Assembly (NCBI GenBank): GCA_001898935.1
Contig: MKVT01000009.1
Coordinates: 248,001-312,000, forward strand
Length of the DNA: 64,000 nt
Reading direction: 5' to 3'
DNA from: Paludibacter sp. 47-17
GTDB lineage: Bacteria; Bacteroidota; Bacteroidia; Bacteroidales; Paludibacteraceae
This document shows positions 55,562-63,203 of the stretch, piece after piece. The notes beneath the pieces were generated by a model, which saw nothing but the letters and a program-made list of their open reading frames with translations, did not search any database and had not been told where the DNA came from. Position 1 is the stretch's first letter; each line of letters opens with the position of its first letter. The translations under genes were made by a program, and so were the position numbers.

Positions 55562-55598
55562 CGAAGCAGGCGACTTGTTCACCTGCTTCGTTTTTTTT
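55562..55598 (+). terminator. Rho-independent terminator of the lyase gene
   Basis: CGAAGCAGG (55562-55570) and CCTGCTTCG (55582-55590) form a 9-bp stem with an 11-base loop, followed directly by eight T (55591-55598). It is the clearest intrinsic terminator in the window. Confidence 0.92.
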
Positions 55599-55611
55599 CA
55601 AATTTTTAGTT

Positions 55612-55619
55612 TAACTTTG
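55612..55619 (+). promoter_or_regulatory. -7 box (TAACTTTG) for the ZIP transporter
   Basis: A perfect TAnnTTTG match 25 bases before the ATG and just after the preceding terminator. Confidence 0.55.
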
Positions 55620-55644
55620 CGGGAAATTTTTTTGTACACATAGT

Positions 55645-56454
55645 ATGGAAACTGATAATCTGCTTTTTGCATTCGGACTGACCCTGTTCGCTGGACTTGC
55701 CACGGGGATCGGGAGTATTATCGGGTTGCTGCACAAAAAATTCAATCCCAAATTCCTGGCGGCATCGCTCGGTTTTTCGGCCGGAGTGATGATTTACGTA
55801 TCGCTGGTAGAGATTTTTGTAAAAGCCAAGGATTCGCTGACGCACGAATATGGAGCAACCCCGGGTTACTGGATGACCATCGCCGGTTTTTTCACCGGTA
55901 TCGCAGTAATCGGCATTATTGATAAATTAATCCCCTCGGGCGAAAACCCGCACGAAATAAATAAAACAAAGGATTACGATGCCGGCAGCCAACAGGGGAA
56001 AACCAAATTGATGCGGCTGGGACTCTTTTCGGCGCTGGCCATCGGCATTCACAACTTCCCCGAAGGATTGGCTACTTTTTTGGCTGCTATGGAAAACCCC
56101 ACCCTGGGGATTAGCATCGCCGTAGCCATCGCCATCCACAACGTTCCCGAAGGACTGGCCATTTCTGTTCCCATCTATTATGCTTCAAAAAGCAAGAAAA
56201 AAGCCTTTATTCTATCCTTTTTATCGGGACTGGCCGAACCAATCGGTGCCCTTGTTGGTTATTTCTTATTGATGCATTTCTTTGGCGATGCTACTTTCGG
56301 CTTTGTATTTGCCGCGGTGGCCGGAATCATGGTTTATATTTCGCTCGATGAGCTGTTGCCCACCGCCGAAGAATATGGCGAACACCACGTTGCCATTTAC
56401 GGACTTATTGCCGGCATGGCGGTAATGTCGGTGAGTTTGGTCATGATGGCGTGA
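55645..56454 (+). CDS. zupT: ZIP-family zinc transporter, ZupT-like
   Basis: A 269-residue inner-membrane metal importer with eight predicted helices. The metal-binding helix motifs HNFPEG (about 134-139) and HNVPEG (about 165-170) are diagnostic of ZIP proteins of the ZupT branch. The cytoplasmic loop between helices 3 and 4 ([16 protein letters not shown]) is short and holds only one His. Zinc, iron and manganese are all possible cargo. The next gene begins 13 bases later and may share the mRNA, although no functional link is evident. Confidence 0.92.
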   Translation: METDNLLFAFGLTLFAGLATGIGSIIGLLHKKFNPKFLAASLGFSAGVMIYVSLVEIFVKAKDSLTHEYGATPGYWMTIAGFFTGIAVIGIIDKLIPSGENPHEINKTKDYDAGSQQGKTKLMRLGLFSALAIGIHNFPEGLATFLAAMENPTLGISIAVAIAIHNVPEGLAISVPIYYASKSKKKAFILSFLSGLAEPIGALVGYFLLMHFFGDATFGFVFAAVAGIMVYISLDELLPTAEEYGEHHVAIYGLIAGMAVMSVSLVMMA

Positions 56455-56467
56455 AAATAAAAAACAT

Positions 56468-57400
56468 ATGATTTACATCCCCAACCAACCGGGAGCCCAT
56501 CGGATCGTGGGCGTCGCGGTAACCGAGATAGCACCCTTTATCCATTGGTCGTTTTTTTTCAGGGCCTGGAATCTTTCGGGCAAGTACGACGGCATCGAAG
56601 CCGTATGCGATTGTGCTTCGTGCCAAACCAGCTGGATGCAGCGTTTTTCGCCGGCCGAACGTGAAGAAGCCGAAGAGGCTGTAAAACTCTACAAGGATGC
56701 GCAGGAACTGTTGCGCAGGTTTCGCGACGAAAATATTATCTCCCTGAATGTTTCGTTCGGGTTTTACAAAGCTCATTCGGACGACGACGACATCGTTATT
56801 CACGGAGATGACGGCATAGTCCGGATACCCACCCTCCGTCAGCAACAACCTTCACGCGACGGCTATTGCTACGCTTTGTCGGATTTCGTACACCCCGTCG
56901 ACGATTACGTGGGCGTGTTTGCCAACACGGTGGCAGGAGGCGAAGATTTTGCCGCAGGTTACGAAGCCAACGACGATTTATACACCTCGATACTCATCAA
57001 AACGCTCTGCGACCGGCTGGCCGAGGCTACGGCCGAATGGCTGCACTACAAGGTTCGCAAGGAATACTGGGGCTACAAAGCCGACGAAGACATCAGTATC
57101 GAGGAGATGTTTAAGGTGCATTACCAGGGCATCCGTCCGGCCATAGGATACCCTTCGCTCCCCGATCAGTCGATTATTTTCGAGCTCGACCCGCTGCTTC
57201 GATTCAAAGAAACGGGCATTATGCTCACCGAAAACGGGGCCATGTATCCTACGGCATCGGTATGTGGTTTGTATTTTGCTCATCCGCAGTCGAAGTACTT
57301 TGCCATTGGTAAGATTGACGAGGAGCAACTGGAGGATTATGCGCGCCGCAGGGGCCGGACTCCGGCAGAGCTCCGCAAATGGCTGGCCGCGAATTTATAG
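56468..57400 (+). CDS. Stand-alone MetH activation (AdoMet-binding) domain protein
   Basis: A 310-residue protein whose whole length matches the C-terminal reactivation module of cobalamin-dependent methionine synthase. Features are FIHWSFFFRAWNLSGKY (N-terminal), LRQQQPSRDGYCYALSDFV, DDYVGVFAN, WLHYKVRKEYWGYKADE, YQGIRPAIGYPS (the RxxxGY AdoMet-binding motif), MLTENGAMYPTASVCGLYF and SKYFAIGKIDEEQLEDYARR. In MetH this module binds AdoMet and reductively remethylates oxidised cobalamin. Here it is a separate polypeptide, and no methionine-synthase catalytic or B12-binding domains are in the window. It probably acts in trans on a truncated MetH or another corrinoid protein (inference). Confidence 0.9.
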   Translation: MIYIPNQPGAHRIVGVAVTEIAPFIHWSFFFRAWNLSGKYDGIEAVCDCASCQTSWMQRFSPAEREEAEEAVKLYKDAQELLRRFRDENIISLNVSFGFYKAHSDDDDIVIHGDDGIVRIPTLRQQQPSRDGYCYALSDFVHPVDDYVGVFANTVAGGEDFAAGYEANDDLYTSILIKTLCDRLAEATAEWLHYKVRKEYWGYKADEDISIEEMFKVHYQGIRPAIGYPSLPDQSIIFELDPLLRFKETGIMLTENGAMYPTASVCGLYFAHPQSKYFAIGKIDEEQLEDYARRRGRTPAELRKWLAANL

Positions 57401-57419
57401 AGTTTTCCTCTATTTTTCG

Positions 57420-57427
57420 TACCTTTG
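57420..57427 (+). promoter_or_regulatory. -7 box (TACCTTTG) for trmD
   Basis: A perfect TAnnTTTG match 20 bases before the trmD ATG. Confidence 0.55.
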
Positions 57428-57447
57428 TGTTTTAATCAGGAAAGCAA

Positions 57448-58122
57448 ATGCGAATTGATATTATTTCGGCAGTACCCGAACTCCTTTACAGTCCGCTGAA
57501 CCATTCGATACTGAAGCGCGCTCAGGACAAAGGACTGGTGGAGATTGTGGTGCATAATCTCAGGGATTATTCGACCGACAAGCACCGCAGGGTCGATGAT
57601 TATGCGTATGGATTCGGAGCAGGGATGGTCTTGCAGATCGAACCGGTCGACCGCATCATTTCGCAATTGAAAAGCGAACGGAGTTACGACGAAATTATCT
57701 ACACCTCACCCGACGGCGATGTATTTGATCAGCCGATGGCCAACCGCTATTCGATGGCCGGAAACCTGCTGATCCTGTGCGGGCATTATAAAGGCATTGA
57801 CCACAGGATCAGGGAGCACCTGATTACCAAAGAAATAAGCATCGGAAATGTGGTACTTACGGGAGGAGAGATTCCAGCCGCGATGATGACCGATGCTATC
57901 GTGCGATTGCTGCCGGGTGCGATGAGTGACGAAACTTCGGCGCTGTCGGATTCGTTTCAGGACAATTTACTGGCTCCGCCGGTGTATACCCGTCCGGCCG
58001 AATACAAGGGATGGAAGGTCCCGGCTATTTTACTTTCGGGACATCAGGCAAAGGTGGAAGAGTGGAATCATGAGCAGGCGGTGGAGCGAACGAAACGATT
58101 GAGGCCGGAAATGCTGAAATAA
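57448..58122 (+). CDS. trmD: tRNA (guanine-37 N1)-methyltransferase
   Basis: Methylates G37 next to the anticodon to prevent frameshifting. The 224 residues contain the SPOUT knot: [17 protein letters not shown] near 52, [14 protein letters not shown] near 111, and the AdoMet-binding [20 protein letters not shown] near 132. The C-terminal part [18 protein letters not shown] is the tRNA-binding linker. It is not in the rpsP-rimM-trmD-rplS operon seen in many bacteria, as is usual for Bacteroidetes. Confidence 0.97.
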   Translation: MRIDIISAVPELLYSPLNHSILKRAQDKGLVEIVVHNLRDYSTDKHRRVDDYAYGFGAGMVLQIEPVDRIISQLKSERSYDEIIYTSPDGDVFDQPMANRYSMAGNLLILCGHYKGIDHRIREHLITKEISIGNVVLTGGEIPAAMMTDAIVRLLPGAMSDETSALSDSFQDNLLAPPVYTRPAEYKGWKVPAILLSGHQAKVEEWNHEQAVERTKRLRPEMLK

Positions 58123-58151
58123 GGGATTAGTGAATATCAGAGATAGTGCAT

Positions 58152-59126
58152 ATGAATAAAATCAAAGTGGGCGTTATTGGCGGCGCCGGATATACCGCCG
58201 GAGAGTTACTACGGATCCTGATCCACCATCCTCAGGTCGATATTATCTTTATCAACAGCAGCAGTAATGCCGGTAATCCCATCGACGAGGTACACAGCGG
58301 CCTTACCGGAGAAACCGACCTGGTATTTACCGACGCTTTGCCCCTCGACAAAGTGGATGTCTTGTTTTTGTGTTCGGCACACGGCGACAGTAAAAAATTC
58401 ATGGATGCCAACGAGCTACCTGCTTCTGTAAAGATCGTCGATTTATCGACCGACTATCGCGAAGCACGTCCCGATCACGATTTTGTATACGGTTTACCCG
58501 AGCTTAACCGCGACGCCATCCGGAAAGCCCGACGCATTGCCAACCCGGGATGTTTTGCCACCGCCATCCAGCTGGCATTGCTACCGCTGGCTGCCAACGG
58601 TTTACTAACCGACGAAGTTCATGTCAACGCTATTACCGGATCCACCGGCGCCGGTGTAAAACCCGGCCCGACATCGCACTTCAGCTGGCGAAACAACAAC
58701 ATTTCCATCTACAAAGCCTTCGAGCATCAGCATTTGCAGGAAATCGGCCAGTCGCTTCGCCAACTGCAGCCCGGAATGAACAAAGCCATCAACTTCATCC
58801 CGGTACGCGGCAACTTCACCCGTGGTATCTATGTAACAGCCTATACCCGGTTCGACGGAACACTCGACGAAGCGTTAGCCCTATATACCAGCTATTACAA
58901 CGATGCCGCGTTTACCTTCATCGTGCGTAAAAATCCCGATCTGAAACAGGTGGTTAATACCAACAAAGGAATACTTTACCTCGAAAAGCACGGCGATAAA
59001 CTGCTGGTGATTTCAATGATCGACAATTTACTGAAAGGAGCATCGGGTCAAGCGGTTCAGAACATGAATCTTATGATGGGAATCGACGAAAAAACGGGAT
59101 TAAACCTGAAGTCGGCCGGATTCTGA
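58152..59126 (+). CDS. argC: N-acetyl-gamma-glutamyl-phosphate reductase
   Basis: Third step of arginine synthesis. The ATG at 58152 gives 324 residues. The NADP-binding GVIGGAGYTAGELLRIL is at the start, the catalytic cysteine lies in NPGCFATAIQLALLPL near 135, and the substrate loop is GSTGAGVKPG near 165. It starts 29 bases after trmD. The rest of the usual Bacteroidetes arginine cluster (argG, argD, argF) does not follow it, so either the cluster is broken here or the genes lie elsewhere. Confidence 0.96.
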   Translation: MNKIKVGVIGGAGYTAGELLRILIHHPQVDIIFINSSSNAGNPIDEVHSGLTGETDLVFTDALPLDKVDVLFLCSAHGDSKKFMDANELPASVKIVDLSTDYREARPDHDFVYGLPELNRDAIRKARRIANPGCFATAIQLALLPLAANGLLTDEVHVNAITGSTGAGVKPGPTSHFSWRNNNISIYKAFEHQHLQEIGQSLRQLQPGMNKAINFIPVRGNFTRGIYVTAYTRFDGTLDEALALYTSYYNDAAFTFIVRKNPDLKQVVNTNKGILYLEKHGDKLLVISMIDNLLKGASGQAVQNMNLMMGIDEKTGLNLKSAGF

Positions 59127-59175
59127 AAAGCCTGTAAAAAATCGGGCCGATTTCTGTAAATTTAAAAAAAATCAT

Positions 59176-59183
59176 TACATTTG
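59176..59183 (+). promoter_or_regulatory. -7 box (TACATTTG) for dnaN
   Basis: A perfect TAnnTTTG match 38 bases before the dnaN ATG. TTTCTG at 59151-59156 sits at the -33 position with about 19-base spacing. Confidence 0.58.
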
Positions 59184-59221
59184 CTGTTCTAAATTAATAA
59201 AATCAGCTAAACAACAACCAT

Positions 59222-60361
59222 ATGAAGTTCAAAGCATCCAGTACGGTATTATTGAGTCACTTACAGGCCATCAGCCGTGTGATCAACAGCAAAAACTCGC
59301 TGCCCATCCTCGACAATTTTTTGTTGGACCTGAAAGGCGATGTACTTACCATGACTGCTTCCGACACCGAAACGACCCTTATCACCTCTATGGTAGTCGA
59401 AAATGTGGAAGGCAGCGGTAAGGTGGCTGTAGCTTCGCGTTTACTGCTCGACACTCTCCGCGAATTCTCCGAACAACCGCTGAATTTTGAGATCAACGAT
59501 TCCAACCTGGCAATGGTCATTACTTCGGCCAATGGTAAATATAATTTCATCGGTCAGAACGGTGACGAATACCCGCGTCTTCCCGAACTGCAGGAGGATG
59601 CCCGCATGATGGTGCTCCCGGTGGATACGCTGGCTGCCGGCATTTCCAAAACCATATTCTGTACGGCCGACGATGAGCTGCGCCCGGTGATGAACGGTAT
59701 TTATTTCGATATTTTTCACGACGGACTTACCCTGGTGGCAACCGATGCGCACAAGCTGGTGCGTTACAAAACCCGCCATACTACCGTGACACTCAACGAA
59801 GATGAAGACCGTACCAGTTTTATCCTTCCGAAAAAACCGGCTACCATGCTTAAAAACATCCTTCCCAAGGAAAGTGGAGATGTTGAAGTCCGGTTCGACG
59901 CGAAGAATGCCTATTTCAAATTGTCGAACTATACGATGATCTGCCGCCAGGTAGAAGGTCGTTATCCTAATTACAATGGCGTCATCCCGAAAGAAAACCC
60001 TTACAAGGTAATTGTGGATCGGGTGAGCCTGCTCAACGCACTGAAACGTGTTTCGGTGTTCTCGAATCAGGCAAGCAATCTGATTAAGCTCGACATGCGC
60101 GACAACCGCATCACCATTTCGGCTCAGGACATCGATTTTTCGATTTCGGCCGAAGAAACCGTCAATTGCCAGTATGCCGATACCCCGATAAAAATCGGAT
60201 TCAAATCGGCTTTCCTCATCGAAATCATTAATACCATCAGCTCTTCCGACGTTATTCTGGAACTTACCGATCCTTCGCGTGCCGGTATTATTCTTCCGTT
60301 CGAAAACGAAGAAAACGAAGATGTACTGATGCTGTTGATGCCTATGTTGTTAAACGATTAA
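59222..60361 (+). CDS. dnaN: DNA polymerase III beta subunit (sliding clamp)
   Basis: A 379-residue ring-forming processivity clamp with three repeated domains. Recognisable segments are LQAISRVINSKNSLPILDNF at the start, GQNGDEYPRLPEL near 115, VVRVSLLNALKRVSVFSNQ-like text near 260, and the C-terminal LMPMLLND closing the peptide-binding pocket. It is not next to dnaA or gyrB, so this locus is not an oriC-type dnaA-dnaN region. A hairpin terminator separates it from the exonuclease gene. Confidence 0.97.
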   Translation: MKFKASSTVLLSHLQAISRVINSKNSLPILDNFLLDLKGDVLTMTASDTETTLITSMVVENVEGSGKVAVASRLLLDTLREFSEQPLNFEINDSNLAMVITSANGKYNFIGQNGDEYPRLPELQEDARMMVLPVDTLAAGISKTIFCTADDELRPVMNGIYFDIFHDGLTLVATDAHKLVRYKTRHTTVTLNEDEDRTSFILPKKPATMLKNILPKESGDVEVRFDAKNAYFKLSNYTMICRQVEGRYPNYNGVIPKENPYKVIVDRVSLLNALKRVSVFSNQASNLIKLDMRDNRITISAQDIDFSISAEETVNCQYADTPIKIGFKSAFLIEIINTISSSDVILELTDPSRAGIILPFENEENEDVLMLLMPMLLND

Positions 60362-60385
60362 TAATCAACAAATAATAACTTGCGG

Positions 60386-60425
60386 GCAGAGAAATGAACA
60401 GTCATTTTTCTGCTCGTGCTTTTTT
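60386..60425 (+). terminator. dnaN: dnaN terminator
   Basis: GCAGAGAAATGA (60386-60397) pairs with TCATTTTTCTGC (60402-60413) with one G-T wobble and a 4-base loop. A run of T (60420-60425) follows after six bases. Confidence 0.75.
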
Positions 60426-60436
60426 AAAAAAATAAC

Positions 60437-61204
60437 ATGAAATTAAATCTGAAAAACCCCATTGTATTTTTCGATCTGGAAACCACAGGGACCAACATCG
60501 TGACCGACCGCATCGTTCAGATAGCCTACCATAAAGTATCGCCCAACGGACGCGAAGAAACCAAGTGTTTACTTATCAACCCCGAACGTCCGATTCCGGC
60601 CGAAGCTACAGCTGTTCACAAAATTACGGATGCCGATGTGGCCAATGCTCCTACTTTCAGGATGGTGGCCAAAGAAATTGCCCGCGATATTGAAGGTTGC
60701 GATCTGGCCGGATACAATTCGAACCGTTTCGACATTCCCATGCTGGCCGAAGAATTGCTCCGGGCCGAAGTCGATATCGACCTCATGAAACGTAAATTTG
60801 TTGATGTGCAGGTTATTTTTCATAAGATGGAGGCCCGAACCCTTTCGGCTGCCTATAAGTTTTTTTGCAACAAGGAACTGGAGGGGGCCCACGATGCACA
60901 GGCCGACACCATCGCCACTTACGAGGTACTTCAGGCTCAGCTCGACCGGTATCCCGAACTGCAAAACGACATCGAGTTTTTAGCTAAATTTACCACACAG
61001 AACGATGTGGTTGATTTTGCCGGCAAATTTGTTTACAATTCGAAAGGCGAGGAAGTATTCAATTTCGGCAAATACAAAGGTCAGCGGGTCGAAGATGTTT
61101 TAAAAAATGATCCGGGATATTACGGATGGATGTTGAACGGCGATTTTGCTCTACATACCAAGAAAGTATTGTCCAACATTAAACTCAGGGGATTTAATAA
61201 ATAA
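60437..61204 (+). CDS. DnaQ-like 3'-5' exonuclease
   Basis: A 255-residue DEDDh exonuclease. Exo I is FFDLETTG (residues 12-19), Exo II is GYNSNRFDIPML near 96, and Exo IIIe is the HDAQADT segment near 152. The last 50 residues (NFGKYKGQRVEDVLKNDPGYYGWML) form a small DUF3820-type domain, often seen fused to such nucleases. It might act as a proofreading subunit, but separate epsilon-like and repair exonucleases cannot be told apart here. It follows dnaN by 75 bases across a terminator. Confidence 0.92.
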   Translation: MKLNLKNPIVFFDLETTGTNIVTDRIVQIAYHKVSPNGREETKCLLINPERPIPAEATAVHKITDADVANAPTFRMVAKEIARDIEGCDLAGYNSNRFDIPMLAEELLRAEVDIDLMKRKFVDVQVIFHKMEARTLSAAYKFFCNKELEGAHDAQADTIATYEVLQAQLDRYPELQNDIEFLAKFTTQNDVVDFAGKFVYNSKGEEVFNFGKYKGQRVEDVLKNDPGYYGWMLNGDFALHTKKVLSNIKLRGFNK

Positions 61205-61310
61205 ACGAGCCGATTTTAAAACCGCATCGGATAAACCGGAGACAATCCAGCCGGGTTTTTCACTCTTTGTGGCACGAAGATTGATATATTTGCCGGTTGC
61301 TGATGATTCG

Positions 61311-62048
61311 ATGAAACTTAGATTATTCATATTCGTAGTTGTTTTCCAGCTTGGCTTTTTACATGCCGAACCTCAGGAAAATGCAGTTGCCCCGCCCCGT
61401 ACGCCCGAGCAGGAGGCGACGATGCAGACCAATAAAATGAGGCAGGAGCTGGGTTTAACTGCCGAACAGGCGCAGGAAGTGTACGAAATAAATCTGCGGC
61501 ATGCCCGCGAACGGCAGGTATCGAACTCACGGAGCGAGGCATTGAAACGGGTTAAACATAAGGAACAGGAACTGCAAAGGGTGCTTTCGCCACGGCAATA
61601 CGACCGGTTGCAGGAAATGCGCACCGATTACCCGGCAGGCGCTATTCCGATTGATGCTTCGGTAAATGGCCGTACCAGGCCGGTAACCAACCCGCAACGC
61701 ATCGAGAGCGGCAGGGTGGTTGTTCCGCGCGAGAACTACCGATCGGCTCAACCGGTAAGGCGATCGGGTACCAATGCTTCCGGAGGGCGTACTCCTGCTT
61801 CTCAGTCGACCTATCGCCAGCGCGAAGCGATACCGGCCGGCAATTCCGAAAACCGGCGATCGGCCCCCGAAGGCACGCGCTACACTCCGGCTTCCCCCCG
61901 CGATGCCTCCCCGGGGCAAAGCAGTTCTCCATCGCGTTCCGAAACCATTCGCCAGGGCAACTCTTCGCCGGGCTCCGGCAGCGGATCGTCGTCGCGTTCC
62001 GAATCAGGGCGATCGGGTGGTTCGTCAACTTCGGGAACCCGCAGATAA
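61311..62048 (+). CDS. Secreted Spy/LTxxQ-like protein with disordered Ser/Arg tail
   Basis: A 245-residue protein starting at MKLRLF (61311), with a signal peptide cleaved near LHAEP. Residues about 30-105 are helical with LGLTAEQAQEVYEINLRH and VLSPRQYDRLQEMR, resembling the LTxxQ helices of Spy/CpxP chaperones. From about 110 to the end the chain is low complexity: Arg, Ser, Pro and Gly, closing with repeated SGRS/SSRSES-type segments. The tail is strongly basic. Function is unknown; a chaperone or envelope-binding role would be inference. Confidence 0.78.
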   Translation: MKLRLFIFVVVFQLGFLHAEPQENAVAPPRTPEQEATMQTNKMRQELGLTAEQAQEVYEINLRHARERQVSNSRSEALKRVKHKEQELQRVLSPRQYDRLQEMRTDYPAGAIPIDASVNGRTRPVTNPQRIESGRVVVPRENYRSAQPVRRSGTNASGGRTPASQSTYRQREAIPAGNSENRRSAPEGTRYTPASPRDASPGQSSSPSRSETIRQGNSSPGSGSGSSSRSESGRSGGSSTSGTRR

Positions 62049-62051
62049 ACC

Positions 62052-62768
62052 ATGCCAACTCCCTATTTCCAATTCAAACAGTTTACGGTGTGGCACGACC
62101 AATGTGCCATGAAAGTGGGCACCGACGGGGTGTTACTGGGCGCCTGGGCACCAGCCGACAGCGCGTGCAGCAACATACTCGATGTGGGGTGCGGAAGCGG
62201 ACTGGTAGCTCTTATGCTGGCACAACGTTGCCCGCAGGCGCTGGTAACGGCTGTCGACATCGACGAGGGAGCTTACCGGCAATCGGAACTGAATTTCAGG
62301 CAATCGCCCTGGAGCAGCCGGTTGCGGGCTGTCCATAGTCCGGTCCGGCATTTCCGGCCCGATCAATCGGGCTATGACTTGATCGTGTCCAATCCTCCTT
62401 TTTTCACCCACTCACTCAAAACCCCGCAACCGGCCCGCACCACCGCCCGCCACAACGACACCCTGCCCTTAACCGAATTACTGATATTCGCAGCCGGCGC
62501 ACTGAAAAAAACGGGAAGCATCGTGTTGATACTTCCCGTTACCGATAAAGAAAAATGTGTGAAGTTGGCGGAGAGCGTGGAGCTGTTTTGCTCACGGTCG
62601 TTAACTGTAATTCCAAAACCCGGCGCAGCTCCCAAGCGGGTATTGCTGGTACTGGGCCGCGAAAACTCTCCGGAAGAAACCGGCGAACTTACCATTGAAA
62701 CCGAAAAGCGGGGAGTTTACTCACCTCAGTTTTCGGCACTGGTCCGCGATTTTTATCTGAAATTATAA
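62052..62768 (+). CDS. trmN6: tRNA1(Val) (adenine37-N6)-methyltransferase-like
   Basis: A 238-residue class I methyltransferase. AdoMet motif I is ILDVGCGSGLVALML near residue 40, acidic motif II is AVDIDEGAY near 66, and the catalytic NPPFF is near 115, as in N6-adenine methyltransferases. FKQFTVWHDQCAMKVGTDGVLLGAW at the N-terminus is characteristic of TrmN6/YfiC. It begins 3 bases after the preceding gene and overlaps the convergent trxA by 6 bases. Confidence 0.93.
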   Translation: MPTPYFQFKQFTVWHDQCAMKVGTDGVLLGAWAPADSACSNILDVGCGSGLVALMLAQRCPQALVTAVDIDEGAYRQSELNFRQSPWSSRLRAVHSPVRHFRPDQSGYDLIVSNPPFFTHSLKTPQPARTTARHNDTLPLTELLIFAAGALKKTGSIVLILPVTDKEKCVKLAESVELFCSRSLTVIPKPGAAPKRVLLVLGRENSPEETGELTIETEKRGVYSPQFSALVRDFYLKL

Positions 62769-63077
62769 AAGCGACTGTACCTTTGCTTCCAAAACCGATT
62801 TGGGTGCGGCTCCAATTTGTTTGTCAACCACCACACCGTCTTTAATGAATAAAATGGTAGGGATATTACGGATTCCATATTCACCCGGAGTTTCCACATT
62901 GTCGTCGACATTCAGCTTGCCGATTTCAACACGTCCTTCGTACTCTTTCGACAATTCTTCGATGCTCGGACCTACCATGCGGCAAGGACCACACCATTCG
63001 GCCCAAAAATCGATTACTACCGACTTTCCGCTCGCGATAATTCCTTTGATGTTTTCGTCTGTAAATTCAAGTGCCAT
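62763..63077 (-). CDS. trxA: Thioredoxin
   Basis: A 104-residue cytoplasmic thioredoxin with the redox motif WCGPCR (residues 28-33), the cis-proline in RNIPTILF, and Asp22-type VVIDFWAEW. There is no signal peptide. It serves as a general disulphide reductant, for example for ribonucleotide reductase. It overlaps trmN6 tail to tail by 6 bases, so antisense 3' ends are unavoidable. Confidence 0.97.
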   Translation of the reverse strand: MALEFTDENIKGIIASGKSVVIDFWAEWCGPCRMVGPSIEELSKEYEGRVEIGKLNVDDNVETPGEYGIRNIPTILFIKDGVVVDKQIGAAPKSVLEAKVQSLL

Positions 63078-63123
63078 AACTTATATTTTTTAGTTTTTTA
63101 AATTCTGATTAGCTAAACCGTTG

Positions 63124-63153
63124 CAAAGGTACACGATTTTCTCCAGTCACAAA
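63124..63153 (-). promoter_or_regulatory. trxA: trxA promoter (TTTG / TACCTTTG)
   Basis: On the minus strand, TTTG (63153-63150) and TACCTTTG (63131-63124) are separated by 18 bases, close to the Bacteroidetes optimum. It lies 46 bases before the trxA ATG. Confidence 0.65.
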
Positions 63154-63203
63154 AATATTCTACTATCGAATGATTATATATTCGTATCGATTCTATCAAT
63201 CAA

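Noticed and set aside
59222-60361. Replication origin near dnaN
   Set aside because: No dnaA, no cluster of DnaA boxes and no AT-rich unwinding region were seen around dnaN.
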